From assembly GCA_014332745.1 (NCBI GenBank), contig JACONL010000001.1, positions 484,335 to 548,334 on the forward strand: a stretch of 64,000 nucleotides of DNA. The letters run 5' to 3'. The DNA comes from Alphaproteobacteria bacterium GM7ARS4 (GTDB lineage: Bacteria > Pseudomonadota > Alphaproteobacteria > GM7ARS4). Shown here piece by piece: positions 1 to 8,563 of this stretch. The stretch's first letter is position 1; the number at the start of each line of letters is the position of its first letter. The notes below the pieces were generated by a model. That model was not told where the DNA came from. It did not search any database and worked only from the letters and a program-made list of their open reading frames with translations. The translations under genes were made by a program, and so were the position numbers.

Positions 1-2
1 AA

Positions 3-383
3 TTGCCACCCTCTATGACATTATCGTATGATGGCGATGATATGGATGTTGTGTCGCCGCCTATCAAGGCGCCGGGGATGCTCATGCGTCACTATGCGCC
101 CCGCACGCCTTTGCGTTTGAACGCCTGTCATGTTGGTGATGATGACGCCGCGCTTCTTTTTGGCACATCATGTCCAGCGGGAGGCATGACTCGCCTCAAT
201 CTCAGCCCACGAGGCGACATGCGCGAAGCAGCCGCAAACTTTTATCGTATGCTTCACCAATTGGATAGGACAGCATGTCGTTGCATTGCTGTGATGCCGA
301 TACCAGAGGAGGGGCTTGGCCTTGTGCTCAATGAACGTTTGCGCCGTGCCAGCCACACCCCGTCAGCAAGGGACATTCCATGA
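3..383 (+). CDS. tsaC: Threonylcarbamoyl-AMP synthase, C-terminal Sua5 part (gene cut by window edge)
   Basis: This is the tail of a Sua5/YwlC-type L-threonylcarbamoyladenylate synthase, which makes the activated precursor for the t6A37 modification of tRNAs that read ANN codons. What is visible is the end of the linker and the C-terminal Sua5 domain: the segment APGMLMRHYAPRTPLRL matches the typical 'SPGM..HYAP.TPL' entry into that domain, followed by GLGLVLNERLRRAS near the end. The catalytic YrdC domain lies upstream of the window, so the first in-frame codon here is not the start. The stop is a TGA at 381-383. The FAD-dehydrogenase gene follows on the same strand after 73 nt. The call rests on one good motif and the domain order. 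Confidence 0.8.
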   Translation: MPPSMTLSYDGDDMDVVSPPIKAPGMLMRHYAPRTPLRLNACHVGDDDAALLFGTSCPAGGMTRLNLSPRGDMREAAANFYRMLHQLDRTACRCIAVMPIPEEGLGLVLNERLRRASHTPSARDIP

Positions 384-389
384 GGGGAG

Positions 390-435
390 TCCTCTCAGGT
401 GTCCTCTCATGTGCCTTCTCATGTGTCCTCTCAGG
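390..435 (+). repeat. 12-bp tandem repeat in tsaC to FAD-dehydrogenase spacer
   Basis: Nearly four copies of a 12-bp unit, TGTCCTCTCAGG or TGTCCTCTCATG (390-399 partial, 400-411, 412-423, 424-435). The copies lie just upstream of the likely FAD-dehydrogenase start at 457 and its AGGA ribosome site at 447-450. The frame stays open through the repeat from 316, so an N-terminally longer product cannot be excluded, but the repeat-encoded leader looks non-functional. Confidence 0.8.
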
Positions 436-456
436 CGCATTCCCTCAGGAGCATTG

Positions 457-1920
457 ATGTCGTCCTCGAGCCATACAACGCAACAGAAACGCCATGCTCT
501 CCGCACTCTTTTAGGGGAGGAGCGTTGTATCACGCACAAGGATGACATGACGCCTTATGTGTCGGAGAGACGTCAGCGCATCGAGGGACAAGCCTTAGGC
601 GTGATATTCCCTGAGACAGAAGATGACGTTGTTGCTATTGTCCGCTATGCTCAGCGCTATGGTATAGGCTTAGTGCCACAGGGGGGTCATAGTGGCTTAG
701 CGGGTGCGGCATGTCCTACGGATAAGGACAACCATGTCGTTGTTGCGATGGGACGCATGAATCATATTCGCGTCATTGATGGCAAGAATGCCACATTGAT
801 CGCTCAGGCGGGCTGTACCCTTGCTCAGATACAAGACGCCCTTGCCGATAGGCCTCTATTTTTTCCTCTAGATATTGCGTCTCGCCGCCAGTGCCAGCTA
901 GGCGGGCTTGTCGCCACCAATGCTGGTGGTGTCCATGTCTTACGTTATGGCATGATGGGCGCTCTCGTCAGGGGTATACGCGCTGTTTTAGCTGATGGCA
1001 GTGTCATGGACGACCTCACATGTTGTCTCAAGGATAATACGGGCTATGCCTTACATTCTTTATTTTGTGGGAGCGAAGGCACGTTGGGTATTATCTGTGA
1101 TGTCGCCTTGGCCTTATATCGGCGTCCGCGCCGTCTTGTGTCTGCGTGTTTTGCCGTGCGGGACATCGGCAAGGCGCTGAGGCTCTATGATGTGATAGCA
1201 CAGGAGGCGCTGTCGTCTCTTCCCATGCCTCTTCATGCCTTTGAATATATTGATGGTGTCATCTTCGAGCTGGTGCTGTCTATGGCGGGACAGGATAAAC
1301 GCCCCTTGCGGGGGACATATCCCGCCTATGTCATGGCGCAATGGGAGGAAGGGGGGGAAGAGGAGGGAGACGAGGGGATGAAGGCGCATGCCTTTTCTTC
1401 CTTTCGAGAGATGTTACATGCGCGGGGGATTATCGAGGCGGCTGTCCGCTGTGCGACTCCCTCCTCGCAACGGGCGCTATGGGATATGAGGTGGCGTATT
1501 CATGACACGGAGCGCCGTTATGGTGACGGGTTTAAGCATGATATTGCCTTACCTCTCCATCGGTGGGATGTTTTTTTACAGGAGACGACACGCGCTGTGC
1601 AAGAGAGCGTGCCTCATGCGCCTCTCTTCATTTTCGGTCACTTAGCGGAAGGCAACCTACACTATAATATCGGCAAGCCTCCTATGATGGCACAAAGCAC
1701 TTTCGAACGTCATCGTGAGCCTCTTCAGCGCTATCTCTATGATAGCGTGCGCGCCTTTGGCGGGAGTTTCAGCGCCGAGCATGGGGTTGGGCGTCTCAAG
1801 CGAGAGGAATTAAAACGTTACAAGGCGCAAGGCACATATGGGATGATGCGCAAGCTCAAGGAGGCTTTCGACCCTCACCATATAATGAATCCGGGCGTTT
1901 TCTTTTCATCCTATCCATAA
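457..1920 (+). CDS. FAD-linked oxidase (D-2-hydroxyglutarate / D-lactate dehydrogenase-like)
   Basis: An FAD-binding_4 / FAD-oxidase_C flavoprotein of about 487 residues that oxidises a D-2-hydroxy acid, most likely D-2-hydroxyglutarate or D-lactate; the substrate cannot be fixed from sequence. The N-terminal half has the PP-loop-like GLVPQGGHSGLAGAA segment and the FAD-contact region LGGLVATNAGGVHVLRYG. The C-terminal half has GHLAEGNLHYN, corresponding to the family's metal/substrate motif 'GHxGDGNxH' with AE in place of GD, and the closing SAEHGVGRLKREEL. The ATG at 457 was chosen because AGGA lies 6 nt upstream; a longer open frame begins at 316 but its leader is repeat-derived. The gene converges on the PEP-carboxylase-like gene with a 10-bp overlap of their 3' ends. 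Confidence 0.85.
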   Translation: MSSSSHTTQQKRHALRTLLGEERCITHKDDMTPYVSERRQRIEGQALGVIFPETEDDVVAIVRYAQRYGIGLVPQGGHSGLAGAACPTDKDNHVVVAMGRMNHIRVIDGKNATLIAQAGCTLAQIQDALADRPLFFPLDIASRRQCQLGGLVATNAGGVHVLRYGMMGALVRGIRAVLADGSVMDDLTCCLKDNTGYALHSLFCGSEGTLGIICDVALALYRRPRRLVSACFAVRDIGKALRLYDVIAQEALSSLPMPLHAFEYIDGVIFELVLSMAGQDKRPLRGTYPAYVMAQWEEGGEEEGDEGMKAHAFSSFREMLHARGIIEAAVRCATPSSQRALWDMRWRIHDTERRYGDGFKHDIALPLHRWDVFLQETTRAVQESVPHAPLFIFGHLAEGNLHYNIGKPPMMAQSTFERHREPLQRYLYDSVRAFGGSFSAEHGVGRLKREELKRYKAQGTYGMMRKLKEAFDPHHIMNPGVFFSSYP

Positions 1921-4886
1921 GAGCCGACGGCGTTGGCGACGGCGATACTGAGGTCTTTCATCATGGTATGGATACGGCGTATGGGGGCGAAGATATGGCG
2001 GTGGTGGGATTCATAGCCTCTAAAATGGTCGCCATGATACTCGGCGCGCACGCCAAAGACACCGGGCGTCCAGTTGACGGGTTGTGCTGGGAAAATGGAT
2101 TCGAGATGTTGTAAGGCGGTGTCCACATCGAGCGTCAAGAGTTGGGACGTCAATTGGCGGTGATTACCGTGGGGTTGGGCGGTAAAGACGGGGATGGTGG
2201 CTGTATAGGTGAAGAGCAATTGCATCAGGGCGAGGCGCACGCTATGGATAATGGGGAGGAGGTCATCGAGGGCGCGTTGTCGGTGATGAAAGATGGAGTC
2301 TTGGGGTTTGTTCTGGAGACATTCTTCTGCCCATGTTGCCAATTCGGCATAGTCGCGATAGAGATGTCCGTAGAGGCGTAGCAAGGGTGGATACATATGG
2401 AGTGTTTCCACCATGTCGCCTACCCGTAGCAGATGTCTAAAGTCCTCTTCTTTTTTTATCTGTAGGGCGTGGTCGCTCCAATAGACGGGGTTATAGAGTT
2501 CGATATAGGCTCTGAAGACGGCGCTTGATGTCAGTTGAAAAGCATAGAGGACAAAGTCGGTCAGGTGGCGGAAACGTTGGGATTGTTTGTAGAGGGATGT
2601 CATAGAGGGTTGATGTTGTCTCAGGCTCATGCCAATGCCGCCGATGACGTTGGCACAGAAGCCAATTTGATGGAGGGTGGCGTTGTGAGGGATGGCGCGC
2701 CAGTCGCGCACCTTTCTACGTTCTTGATGTCTATCGCCTCCTTCATATTGGCGTTGATGGGGGCGTGAGCCTGATGGATAGGTGAGACGATGGCAGAACA
2801 AGGAGAGGAGCTGGGCATAATCGTCGCTGTCCATGAGTTGGGCGTTAAATTTTTTCACCGTGTGCGTGATTTCACTTCCCTCGTCAGGGCGGTGATAGAA
2901 GGGGTCTGTTTCTGTGCTCTTTGTTGGCTTGTCCGCCAGATGTTCGAGGATACGGGTCAGGGTGGCATAAGCTGTCGTTTCATCGATGAACCAGCTGTAG
3001 CCGTCTCCTCCTTGGAAGCTCACTTCTTTTTGGTGATGGACGCCTGCTTGGGTGAAACACTCGTTGGCATAGGGTGAAGAGAGATAGTTCAGGCGGTCGT
3101 TGAAAGAGAGGGGATGGCCGCCACGTCCACAGGACTCGCCATGGGTATTAAAGAAGAGGACACAAGGCGAGGGGATACCGCTCTCTTTGAGGATTTTTGC
3201 TGTTTGCGCATGGGTATGTTCGACGGCCAAAGCTGCTGCCATCTGTCCCATATGGCGTCCGGCGTCAGAATAGCCTGTTTGTAGGCAGAGGCGTCCCCGT
3301 TTTATCAGGTGATGTCGATAATGGTCGTTGGCGATAAGGTCGCCGATAAGGCTTGGCGCGCGCAAGAGCGCCTTTTCTGTTTCGAGGAGAGGCGAGATGT
3401 CGATTCTATCGGCAATGCCAAAAAGGCGAGCGAAATACAATGCTGCCAAGACGGAGAAGGCTGTTTCACATTCGGCAATAAGGAAACGTAGGGGCTGTTC
3501 GTTATCGATATAGGTATCCATTTGGCTCATGAGCATGAAGAGGGTGCGCGCTGACATGGTCTCGGTGAGGAGAGAGCCAAAATGGGTCTTAGCAGGTTTC
3601 ACATTGGCGAGGAGCTCGTCGATACGGCGTTTATAGGTCATGCGTCGCGCTGGGTCATCCAGGGCGCCATCCATCTCCATATGTCCCAACAGAGCATTAT
3701 GGAGTTGGCTGGCGTTAATACGCATATGGACTTTTGAGATGCCTAAGCCAAAATGCTTGATGGTGCTTGCCAGAATTTGCAAGGAGTCTTGGACATCGGT
3801 GGCGAGGTTGGATGTGATGGCTTGGGTGAGGGCTTGTTCTGCCAGTTCTTGTAAGGGCGCTGCGTGTGTGACACGATGTTTTTGCGTTGATTCGAAGTAG
3901 CGGGAGGCTTGAGCGAAAATTTTTGCTTTTTGTTGTGTGTCGGTGATGTCTTCTGGCGGGATGGAGGCAATATCTTTTTTCTTATCTTTGATGATGGCGG
4001 TGATTTTTTCGTGGAGAGCCGTGAGGGCGGGTGGTGTGTGCTCTTTGCCTATATCCTTGACGATGGCGGCCGCTTGTTCTTTGTAGTCGAGGAGTTGTGC
4101 TGTTTGGTCGAGGAGGCGATTTTTGAAGCTTTTGAGCCAGCTAATATCGCTACGTCCGTCAATATCATAGCCAACCCAGCTATAGAGCGAGAGGACTTTT
4201 GGGCGGAGTGAGCGCGCTTGTGTTTTGTCTATGGTGCGCGCATGGCGGACGATATGACGATAGAATCTCTGAAGGGACTTTTGTCCATTCTTGAGGGCAT
4301 GTTGGGCGAGGGCATGCTCGTGGTCTAGGGTAATGTTTTGGGCGGGTTGTGGCGGATTTTTTGCGACTTCTGAGAGGAGGGCTGTTTCTTCGTCTTTTGT
4401 GTTTGCTTGGATAAGGGCGCTGAATTGGTGTAGGCATGGGGTATCGATGCCAAAGGTTGGATGGGCTGTGAAGACGATACCGAAATTGTCGCTTTCGGCA
4501 AATTGCGTGAGTCCCTCCATCGTCTTCCACGATGTTTTGAGGAGGTTCGCGAGGACATCATCATTTTTCTTTGGTGTCGTTGTGCCTACATAGGAGCGTG
4601 CCGTATCCACACGCAAGCCTAAGGAGACAATCTTGATATAGTCGATGAGGGCTTCTATGTCATCGAGGTGAAGCTCTTGGTGGCGTAGCTGATGCCAGAG
4701 GAGAGAGGAGACATCGAGCAAGGGGTTGGCGAGCAAACCATCCTTATGTTGTTTGTGGGTCGTCTTGTAAAGGGATAGGATATGTTCATACAGGTGTGAG
4801 GCTTTGCGTAACGTTTTTGGTGTCTCTGTATGGGATGACAGAATGTCAATGGTATGGTGATAGCAATGGCGCATAAGGGAGCACAA
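1911..4886 (-). CDS. ppc: Divergent phosphoenolpyruvate carboxylase-like protein
   Basis: A 991-residue protein of the PEP carboxylase superfamily (PEP plus bicarbonate to oxaloacetate, anaplerotic, cytosolic). Recognisable blocks in order are VFTAHPTF (the catalytic-His motif, VLTAHPTE in E. coli), LQTGYSDAGRHMGQ (cf. GYSDSxKDAG), FFNTHGESCGRGGHP (cf. FHGRGGTVGRGG), YPSGSRPHQR (cf. GSRP.KR) and WRAIPHNATLHQIG (cf. RAIPW..AWTQ). The spacing and length fit the family, but each block departs from the classical consensus, notably the lost FHGRGG arginine context and the altered lysine position after GYSD. It may be a distinct alphaproteobacterial PEPC clade or an altered enzyme. It starts inside the 3' end of ubiA (overlap about 41 nt from the first ATG, 29 nt from the ATG at 4874), so the two are probably co-transcribed. 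Confidence 0.75.
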   Translation of the reverse strand: MCSLMRHCYHHTIDILSSHTETPKTLRKASHLYEHILSLYKTTHKQHKDGLLANPLLDVSSLLWHQLRHQELHLDDIEALIDYIKIVSLGLRVDTARSYVGTTTPKKNDDVLANLLKTSWKTMEGLTQFAESDNFGIVFTAHPTFGIDTPCLHQFSALIQANTKDEETALLSEVAKNPPQPAQNITLDHEHALAQHALKNGQKSLQRFYRHIVRHARTIDKTQARSLRPKVLSLYSWVGYDIDGRSDISWLKSFKNRLLDQTAQLLDYKEQAAAIVKDIGKEHTPPALTALHEKITAIIKDKKKDIASIPPEDITDTQQKAKIFAQASRYFESTQKHRVTHAAPLQELAEQALTQAITSNLATDVQDSLQILASTIKHFGLGISKVHMRINASQLHNALLGHMEMDGALDDPARRMTYKRRIDELLANVKPAKTHFGSLLTETMSARTLFMLMSQMDTYIDNEQPLRFLIAECETAFSVLAALYFARLFGIADRIDISPLLETEKALLRAPSLIGDLIANDHYRHHLIKRGRLCLQTGYSDAGRHMGQMAAALAVEHTHAQTAKILKESGIPSPCVLFFNTHGESCGRGGHPLSFNDRLNYLSSPYANECFTQAGVHHQKEVSFQGGDGYSWFIDETTAYATLTRILEHLADKPTKSTETDPFYHRPDEGSEITHTVKKFNAQLMDSDDYAQLLSLFCHRLTYPSGSRPHQRQYEGGDRHQERRKVRDWRAIPHNATLHQIGFCANVIGGIGMSLRQHQPSMTSLYKQSQRFRHLTDFVLYAFQLTSSAVFRAYIELYNPVYWSDHALQIKKEEDFRHLLRVGDMVETLHMYPPLLRLYGHLYRDYAELATWAEECLQNKPQDSIFHHRQRALDDLLPIIHSVRLALMQLLFTYTATIPVFTAQPHGNHRQLTSQLLTLDVDTALQHLESIFPAQPVNWTPGVFGVRAEYHGDHFRGYESHHRHIFAPIRRIHTMMKDLSIAVANAVGSYG

Positions 4887-5895
4887 AAAACGCGATAAAC
4901 ATGATGAACAGGACGACCACGTTCTTTTTAAAGAAATTATGGCAAGAAGGGAAGGATTTTATATCTAAACGATAGAGGAAGAAGGCGAGGAGAAGGCCAG
5001 CGACGCCAAGCAAGAGCATGCTTGGTTGGATAACGATATGGGGATGGGTATGGGCTATCAGGAGAAGGCATGTCGCCAGTGCGCCCCATGCGACGCCATA
5101 GAGCATGGCAACGTATCTTTTCGTCCTTGTCCCCCAACGTATGGCAAGGGATTTGACGCCCACATGGATGTCGTCGTCCCTATCCATATGGGCATAGACC
5201 GTGTCGAAGGCGATGGTGCTCAGCACACAGCCCGCGTAGGCCAGCACGACAGGGAGGGGGAAGGCGTCCGCCAGCGAGACAGCATGGTGTGTTGCATGTG
5301 TTGTGGCATAGAAGGCGAGCAAGAGTCCTGTATTGAACAAGAAGCCCAGCATGACTTGAGGATAATGTGTTACCCTTTTCATGTAAGGGTACAGGACAAT
5401 GAACGGGAGAATGGCGAGGGATGGCAGGAACAGGGTGGATGGCAGGGCGAGGGCGAGCATCAACGCGCAGACGAGGAGGCAGAAGAGTGTGGCGAGGGCG
5501 TGGCGTTGGGTGAGCATGCCACATGCGAGGGGACGTGTTTGTGTTCGTGTGATGTGTGCGTCTATGTCTTTATCGACCATGTCATTGACGACACATCCCG
5601 CTGACCGCATGACAAAGGCAGCGAGGGCAAATAAGAGATAAAAGGGGGCGTCATGGGCAAAAAACCTCTCCATCATGCTGTAGGGTTGATGGGCGATGTC
5701 GTCGCTGAGGGCGGTGCTGAGGGCGATGCCCCACCATGTGGGGAGGAGCAAGAGAAAACTGGCGCTGAGGCGGTCGAGACGCATCAGCATGAGATAGGGA
5801 TGGAAGGCAGGGGGGGTCAGTGCGAACAACAGGGAATGTGTGTCAATATCGCGTTGTGCCATGACCATATGCGTCGAGGGTGGGGCGTCTCTCAA
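4846..5895 (-). CDS. ubiA: 4-hydroxybenzoate polyprenyltransferase
   Basis: An integral membrane prenyltransferase that attaches the polyprenyl tail to 4-hydroxybenzoate in ubiquinone synthesis. The product (349 aa) is mostly hydrophobic, with about eight membrane segments. It has both aspartate motifs that bind the Mg2+-prenyl diphosphate: NDMVDKDID in the second helix-loop region, and DTVYAHMDRDDD, which matches the UbiA-specific 'DTxYAxxDxxDD'. LMRLDRLSASFLLLLPTWWG near residue 37 is the usual N-terminal 'R.D.P.G..LLLLPT.W' block, so the first 35 residues may be extra and a later ATG is possible. tRNA-His lies upstream on the other strand, and the PEPC-like gene overlaps the 3' end. Confidence 0.92.
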   Translation of the reverse strand: MRDAPPSTHMVMAQRDIDTHSLLFALTPPAFHPYLMLMRLDRLSASFLLLLPTWWGIALSTALSDDIAHQPYSMMERFFAHDAPFYLLFALAAFVMRSAGCVVNDMVDKDIDAHITRTQTRPLACGMLTQRHALATLFCLLVCALMLALALPSTLFLPSLAILPFIVLYPYMKRVTHYPQVMLGFLFNTGLLLAFYATTHATHHAVSLADAFPLPVVLAYAGCVLSTIAFDTVYAHMDRDDDIHVGVKSLAIRWGTRTKRYVAMLYGVAWGALATCLLLIAHTHPHIVIQPSMLLLGVAGLLLAFFLYRLDIKSFPSCHNFFKKNVVVLFIMFIAFFVLPYAPLLSPYH

Positions 5896-5980
5896 TGTCC
5901 ATCGCCTTGACCTTATCGCATGGTATCGTTACAATCAACTGTTTGCTGTGTTGTGGATGGCGAGGGGTGTGATGATTGAT

Positions 5981-6055
5981 GGCGGGCGTAGCTCAGTTGG
6001 TTAGAGCGTCGGTTTGTGGTACCGAAAGTCGTGGGTTCAAGTCCCATCGCTCGCC
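5981..6055 (+). tRNA. tRNA-His (GTG)
   Basis: A full cloverleaf can be drawn. G-1 (5981) pairs with C73 (6055), the histidine identity feature. The acceptor is GCGGGCG/CGCTCGC with one G-U pair, the D-arm GCTC/GAGC, the anticodon stem TCGGT/ACCGA with loop TTGTGGT (anticodon GTG), and the T-arm GTGGG/CCCAT around TTCAAGT. CCA is not encoded; C73 is followed by CCCTT. Confidence 0.97.
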
Positions 6056-6168
6056 CCCTTCTAGGGGATAGGGGGTGTGATTCATGCAACATGTGAGTCG
6101 CATGTGTCACCTAATGGCATGGCGGTTTCTTCACAGATACCATGTCAGGCGTACGATAGAGCGGACAG

Positions 6169-8016
6169 ATGATGATGAACATAATGGTGAGCGGGTTACG
6201 TTTACCCGCTAACGGATGTCCTATTGCTGTATCTCATCAAGGGAAGATTGTGCCAGCGGGTGATGCCTCTCGTAGAGGGGGTGGGTTAGGGCGTCGTAGG
6301 GTGTCTCGTGTTGGTGCGTCCGACATGTCCCGTACCCATATGGGTGTGCAACAGAGTCGTGATTTCATCAAAGACCATATCACCCGTTATTTAGGCACGC
6401 ATGATTTTCTTTCTCGTTTGCAGAAAGTTCGTCAGCAGAGTCCCCATTTACGAAAGGATGCCCGCCGTATTGAGCGTGATTACCATAGCGTCATGCGTGA
6501 TGTGGAGCGTTTTCATAGTCGTCAGAGGCGTCCCATCACCTCTAAGGAGATGCGTCGGGTGACACAACGGGTGGCGGATGTTGCGGCGCGTGGCAAGCGT
6601 TTGCATTTGCTCTCACATCACGCGCAACATGGCACGTTGTCATCACCTGTGCCGTCATTTCGCCATAAGGATGTTCTCTATGACGAGATGACGTTTGACA
6701 AAGAGAAGGGGGCCTTTCGCGTTCGTCGGGGGAGTCTCTTTTCGAGGGGTGTCAAAGCCTTAGCGCTCAAGATAGGCGTTGGGCGAGAGCATTATGCGCA
6801 GAAGGCAGCCCGCGCCTTTGCCCATGCGATGGCGGAAAAATGTCAACGTTCTGACGTTGCCCATACGGCCTTTCAAGAACAAGGGCATAACATGGTTGCC
6901 CTTTTAGCGGGGCAGTTGGTGGATACCAGAGGGCACTATCGTCCTTTGCTCAGGTCTGAGGCGGTGGCAGCGGCTCATCGCACGGAGCACGGCGCGCTTC
7001 TCAAGAGTCATGGGCAATGGGTGCAGAAGACGACGTCGAGTCTGATGCCGGGAGGCGCGCTGTGGGAGAGCACGTTGAAGAAGGCGGGCCTGAAAGATGC
7101 CTCGTTCCTCAAGCATATCCATGGGGCGTGGCTGAGAGATTCTCTGGAGGTGGCTGTGCGTAGCGCCTTCCACGAGCCTAACATCCAGACGACACAAGCG
7201 CAATTGGTCGATGTGGCGGCGGGTGTCGTCCGTTCATTTGCCACCATGCCTCCCTCAGCCTTAAAGGCGTCCTATCAAGCCCGTCTCAGAACTGTCGCCC
7301 AATTGCGCGATGTGGCGCACAGCATGGTCACTGGGCGTATGGCGCGCGTCGTGCAATCCATGAAAAAATTTCATAGCGCCTATATCGATATGTTGAGTCG
7401 CGATCCGGCTTTTGGGTCTCCCCCACAAGGGCCGCATGGGGAGACGAAGGAGCTCTCTTCCGATGAACGCACCGCGCTTCTGCGGAGTCTCATGCGGCCT
7501 TTGGGGAGGCAATTGAGCGTTCCCTATGCCGAGCGCGCTTTACAGCAATTACAAGGGGATGTCGGCGCGACTCTTTCTGTGGCATTGGGCCTTCTCACTG
7601 AAGATACTGAACGTTCGGTGGGTCTTGAGATGCCAGAAGAACAAGGAACATCAAGGGCGGAAAGTCCAGAAGAAGATGCGTCTTATCGCCACATGTTAGA
7701 CAGAGGGCAATTTTACTATCAGCAAGGGGATATGTTAGCAAAGATAGAAGAGACGCTCATCGAGGCATGTCTCGATAACGACTATTATCCGCCACAAGGC
7801 GTAGAGAGGGCTCGCTTGTTTGACTATGGCAGGGAGGTGCGTCAAGACACGGTTGATAACGTGACGGTGGTTGACCCTCTAGGGAGTGTCGCCATAATGC
7901 GGACACGCATCGAGCAGGATAGCCCGACTCATGTGGATGGGGAAGAAGTGGCGGCCGCCATTGCTCTCTATGGAGGGCTATGGCGTAGTCAGTTACAGGC
8001 GGTGGAGCGCGCCTAA
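6169..8016 (+). CDS. Hypothetical protein, 615 aa, no recognised family
   Basis: I do not recognise this protein. It is soluble-looking, with no convincing signal peptide or membrane segment. The N-terminal two thirds are strongly basic, rich in Arg and His (for example RKDARRIERDYHSVMRD and FHSRQRRP), and appear mostly helical. A Ser/Glu linker around residues 483-505 (EMPEEQGTSRAESPEEDASY) leads to a more acidic C-terminal domain of about 110 residues. The start is uncertain: three ATGs in tandem at 6169 with a weak GGACAG upstream, or ATG 6325 (MSRTHMG). Base composition resembles the neighbouring genes, so recent transfer is not obvious. It stands alone between tRNA-His and convergent queF, so context gives no function. 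Confidence 0.75.
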   Translation: MMMNIMVSGLRLPANGCPIAVSHQGKIVPAGDASRRGGGLGRRRVSRVGASDMSRTHMGVQQSRDFIKDHITRYLGTHDFLSRLQKVRQQSPHLRKDARRIERDYHSVMRDVERFHSRQRRPITSKEMRRVTQRVADVAARGKRLHLLSHHAQHGTLSSPVPSFRHKDVLYDEMTFDKEKGAFRVRRGSLFSRGVKALALKIGVGREHYAQKAARAFAHAMAEKCQRSDVAHTAFQEQGHNMVALLAGQLVDTRGHYRPLLRSEAVAAAHRTEHGALLKSHGQWVQKTTSSLMPGGALWESTLKKAGLKDASFLKHIHGAWLRDSLEVAVRSAFHEPNIQTTQAQLVDVAAGVVRSFATMPPSALKASYQARLRTVAQLRDVAHSMVTGRMARVVQSMKKFHSAYIDMLSRDPAFGSPPQGPHGETKELSSDERTALLRSLMRPLGRQLSVPYAERALQQLQGDVGATLSVALGLLTEDTERSVGLEMPEEQGTSRAESPEEDASYRHMLDRGQFYYQQGDMLAKIEETLIEACLDNDYYPPQGVERARLFDYGREVRQDTVDNVTVVDPLGSVAIMRTRIEQDSPTHVDGEEVAAAIALYGGLWRSQLQAVERA

Positions 8017-8055
8017 GAGGGGTTTTGGCGTTTGCCTGTCTCAGGTGAGTCTATC

Positions 8056-8520
8056 TCAGCCTCGTCCCCTATAGGGCGCTGTGCGATGGTCGGGAATCCA
8101 GAGATTTTGAGGGGGCGGCGCTGTTTGATAAAAAATATCGATGGGGAGGCCGCCGCGAGGATACCAATAGCCGCCTATGCGTAGCCATGTGGGCGCAATA
8201 CATGCTTCGACGCGCTGTGCGATCATCAGCGTGCATGCTTCGTGGAAGTCGTGGTGATGGCGGAAGGATGACAGGAAGAGTTTGAAGGATTTGCTCTCGA
8301 GGATATGGCGATGGGGGACGTAGTCGAGGATAATGTGGGCGAAATCTGGCAGTCCGCTACGTGGGCATAGGGTTGTGAATTCGGGGCATGTGAAGCGTAT
8401 CATGCTCTTGTTGCTCTTGTGGGGCGCTGGCACAGCCTCTAGTGGGGCATCGTCGGGATGGGAGGCGAGGGGGGAAGGGTGGGGCGTGTGTGTCATAGAC
8501 GATGCCATAAGATTATTCAC
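8056..8520 (-). CDS. queF: NADPH-dependent 7-cyano-7-deazaguanine reductase
   Basis: A type I (single-domain, 154 aa) QueF that reduces preQ0 to preQ1 in queuosine synthesis, a tRNA modification at G34 of His, Tyr, Asn and Asp tRNAs. Visible motifs are the catalytic cysteine in [13 protein letters not shown] (thioimide formation, followed by the conserved Pro-Asp), the QueF motif [13 protein letters not shown], and HDFHEA. The C-terminal [18 protein letters not shown] is the usual end of the fold. The first 35 residues are a Pro/His-rich leader, so initiation could be internal. It is divergent from coaBC (43-nt gap) and convergent with the 615-aa gene. Confidence 0.93.
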   Translation of the reverse strand: MNNLMASSMTHTPHPSPLASHPDDAPLEAVPAPHKSNKSMIRFTCPEFTTLCPRSGLPDFAHIILDYVPHRHILESKSFKLFLSSFRHHHDFHEACTLMIAQRVEACIAPTWLRIGGYWYPRGGLPIDIFYQTAPPPQNLWIPDHRTAPYRGRG

Positions 8521-8563
8521 CTATGATGATGACAGAGCTTTATACTAGGGGCATGAGAGGGCC

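Noticed and set aside
5026-5604. 192-codon frame on the plus strand across ubiA
   Set aside because: Antisense shadow of ubiA; composition is an artefact of the membrane-protein codons, and the ubiA motifs on the other strand are clear.
6056-6082. CCCCCTTCTAGGGGATAGGGGG after tRNA-His as a terminator
   Set aside because: Alternative pairings are possible but there is no U-tract and the stem is irregular.
5913-6110. A 65-codon frame opposite tRNA-His
   Set aside because: It is simply the antisense reading of the tRNA (the familiar GLEPTTFGTTNRRSNQLSY pseudo-peptide) and has no other support.
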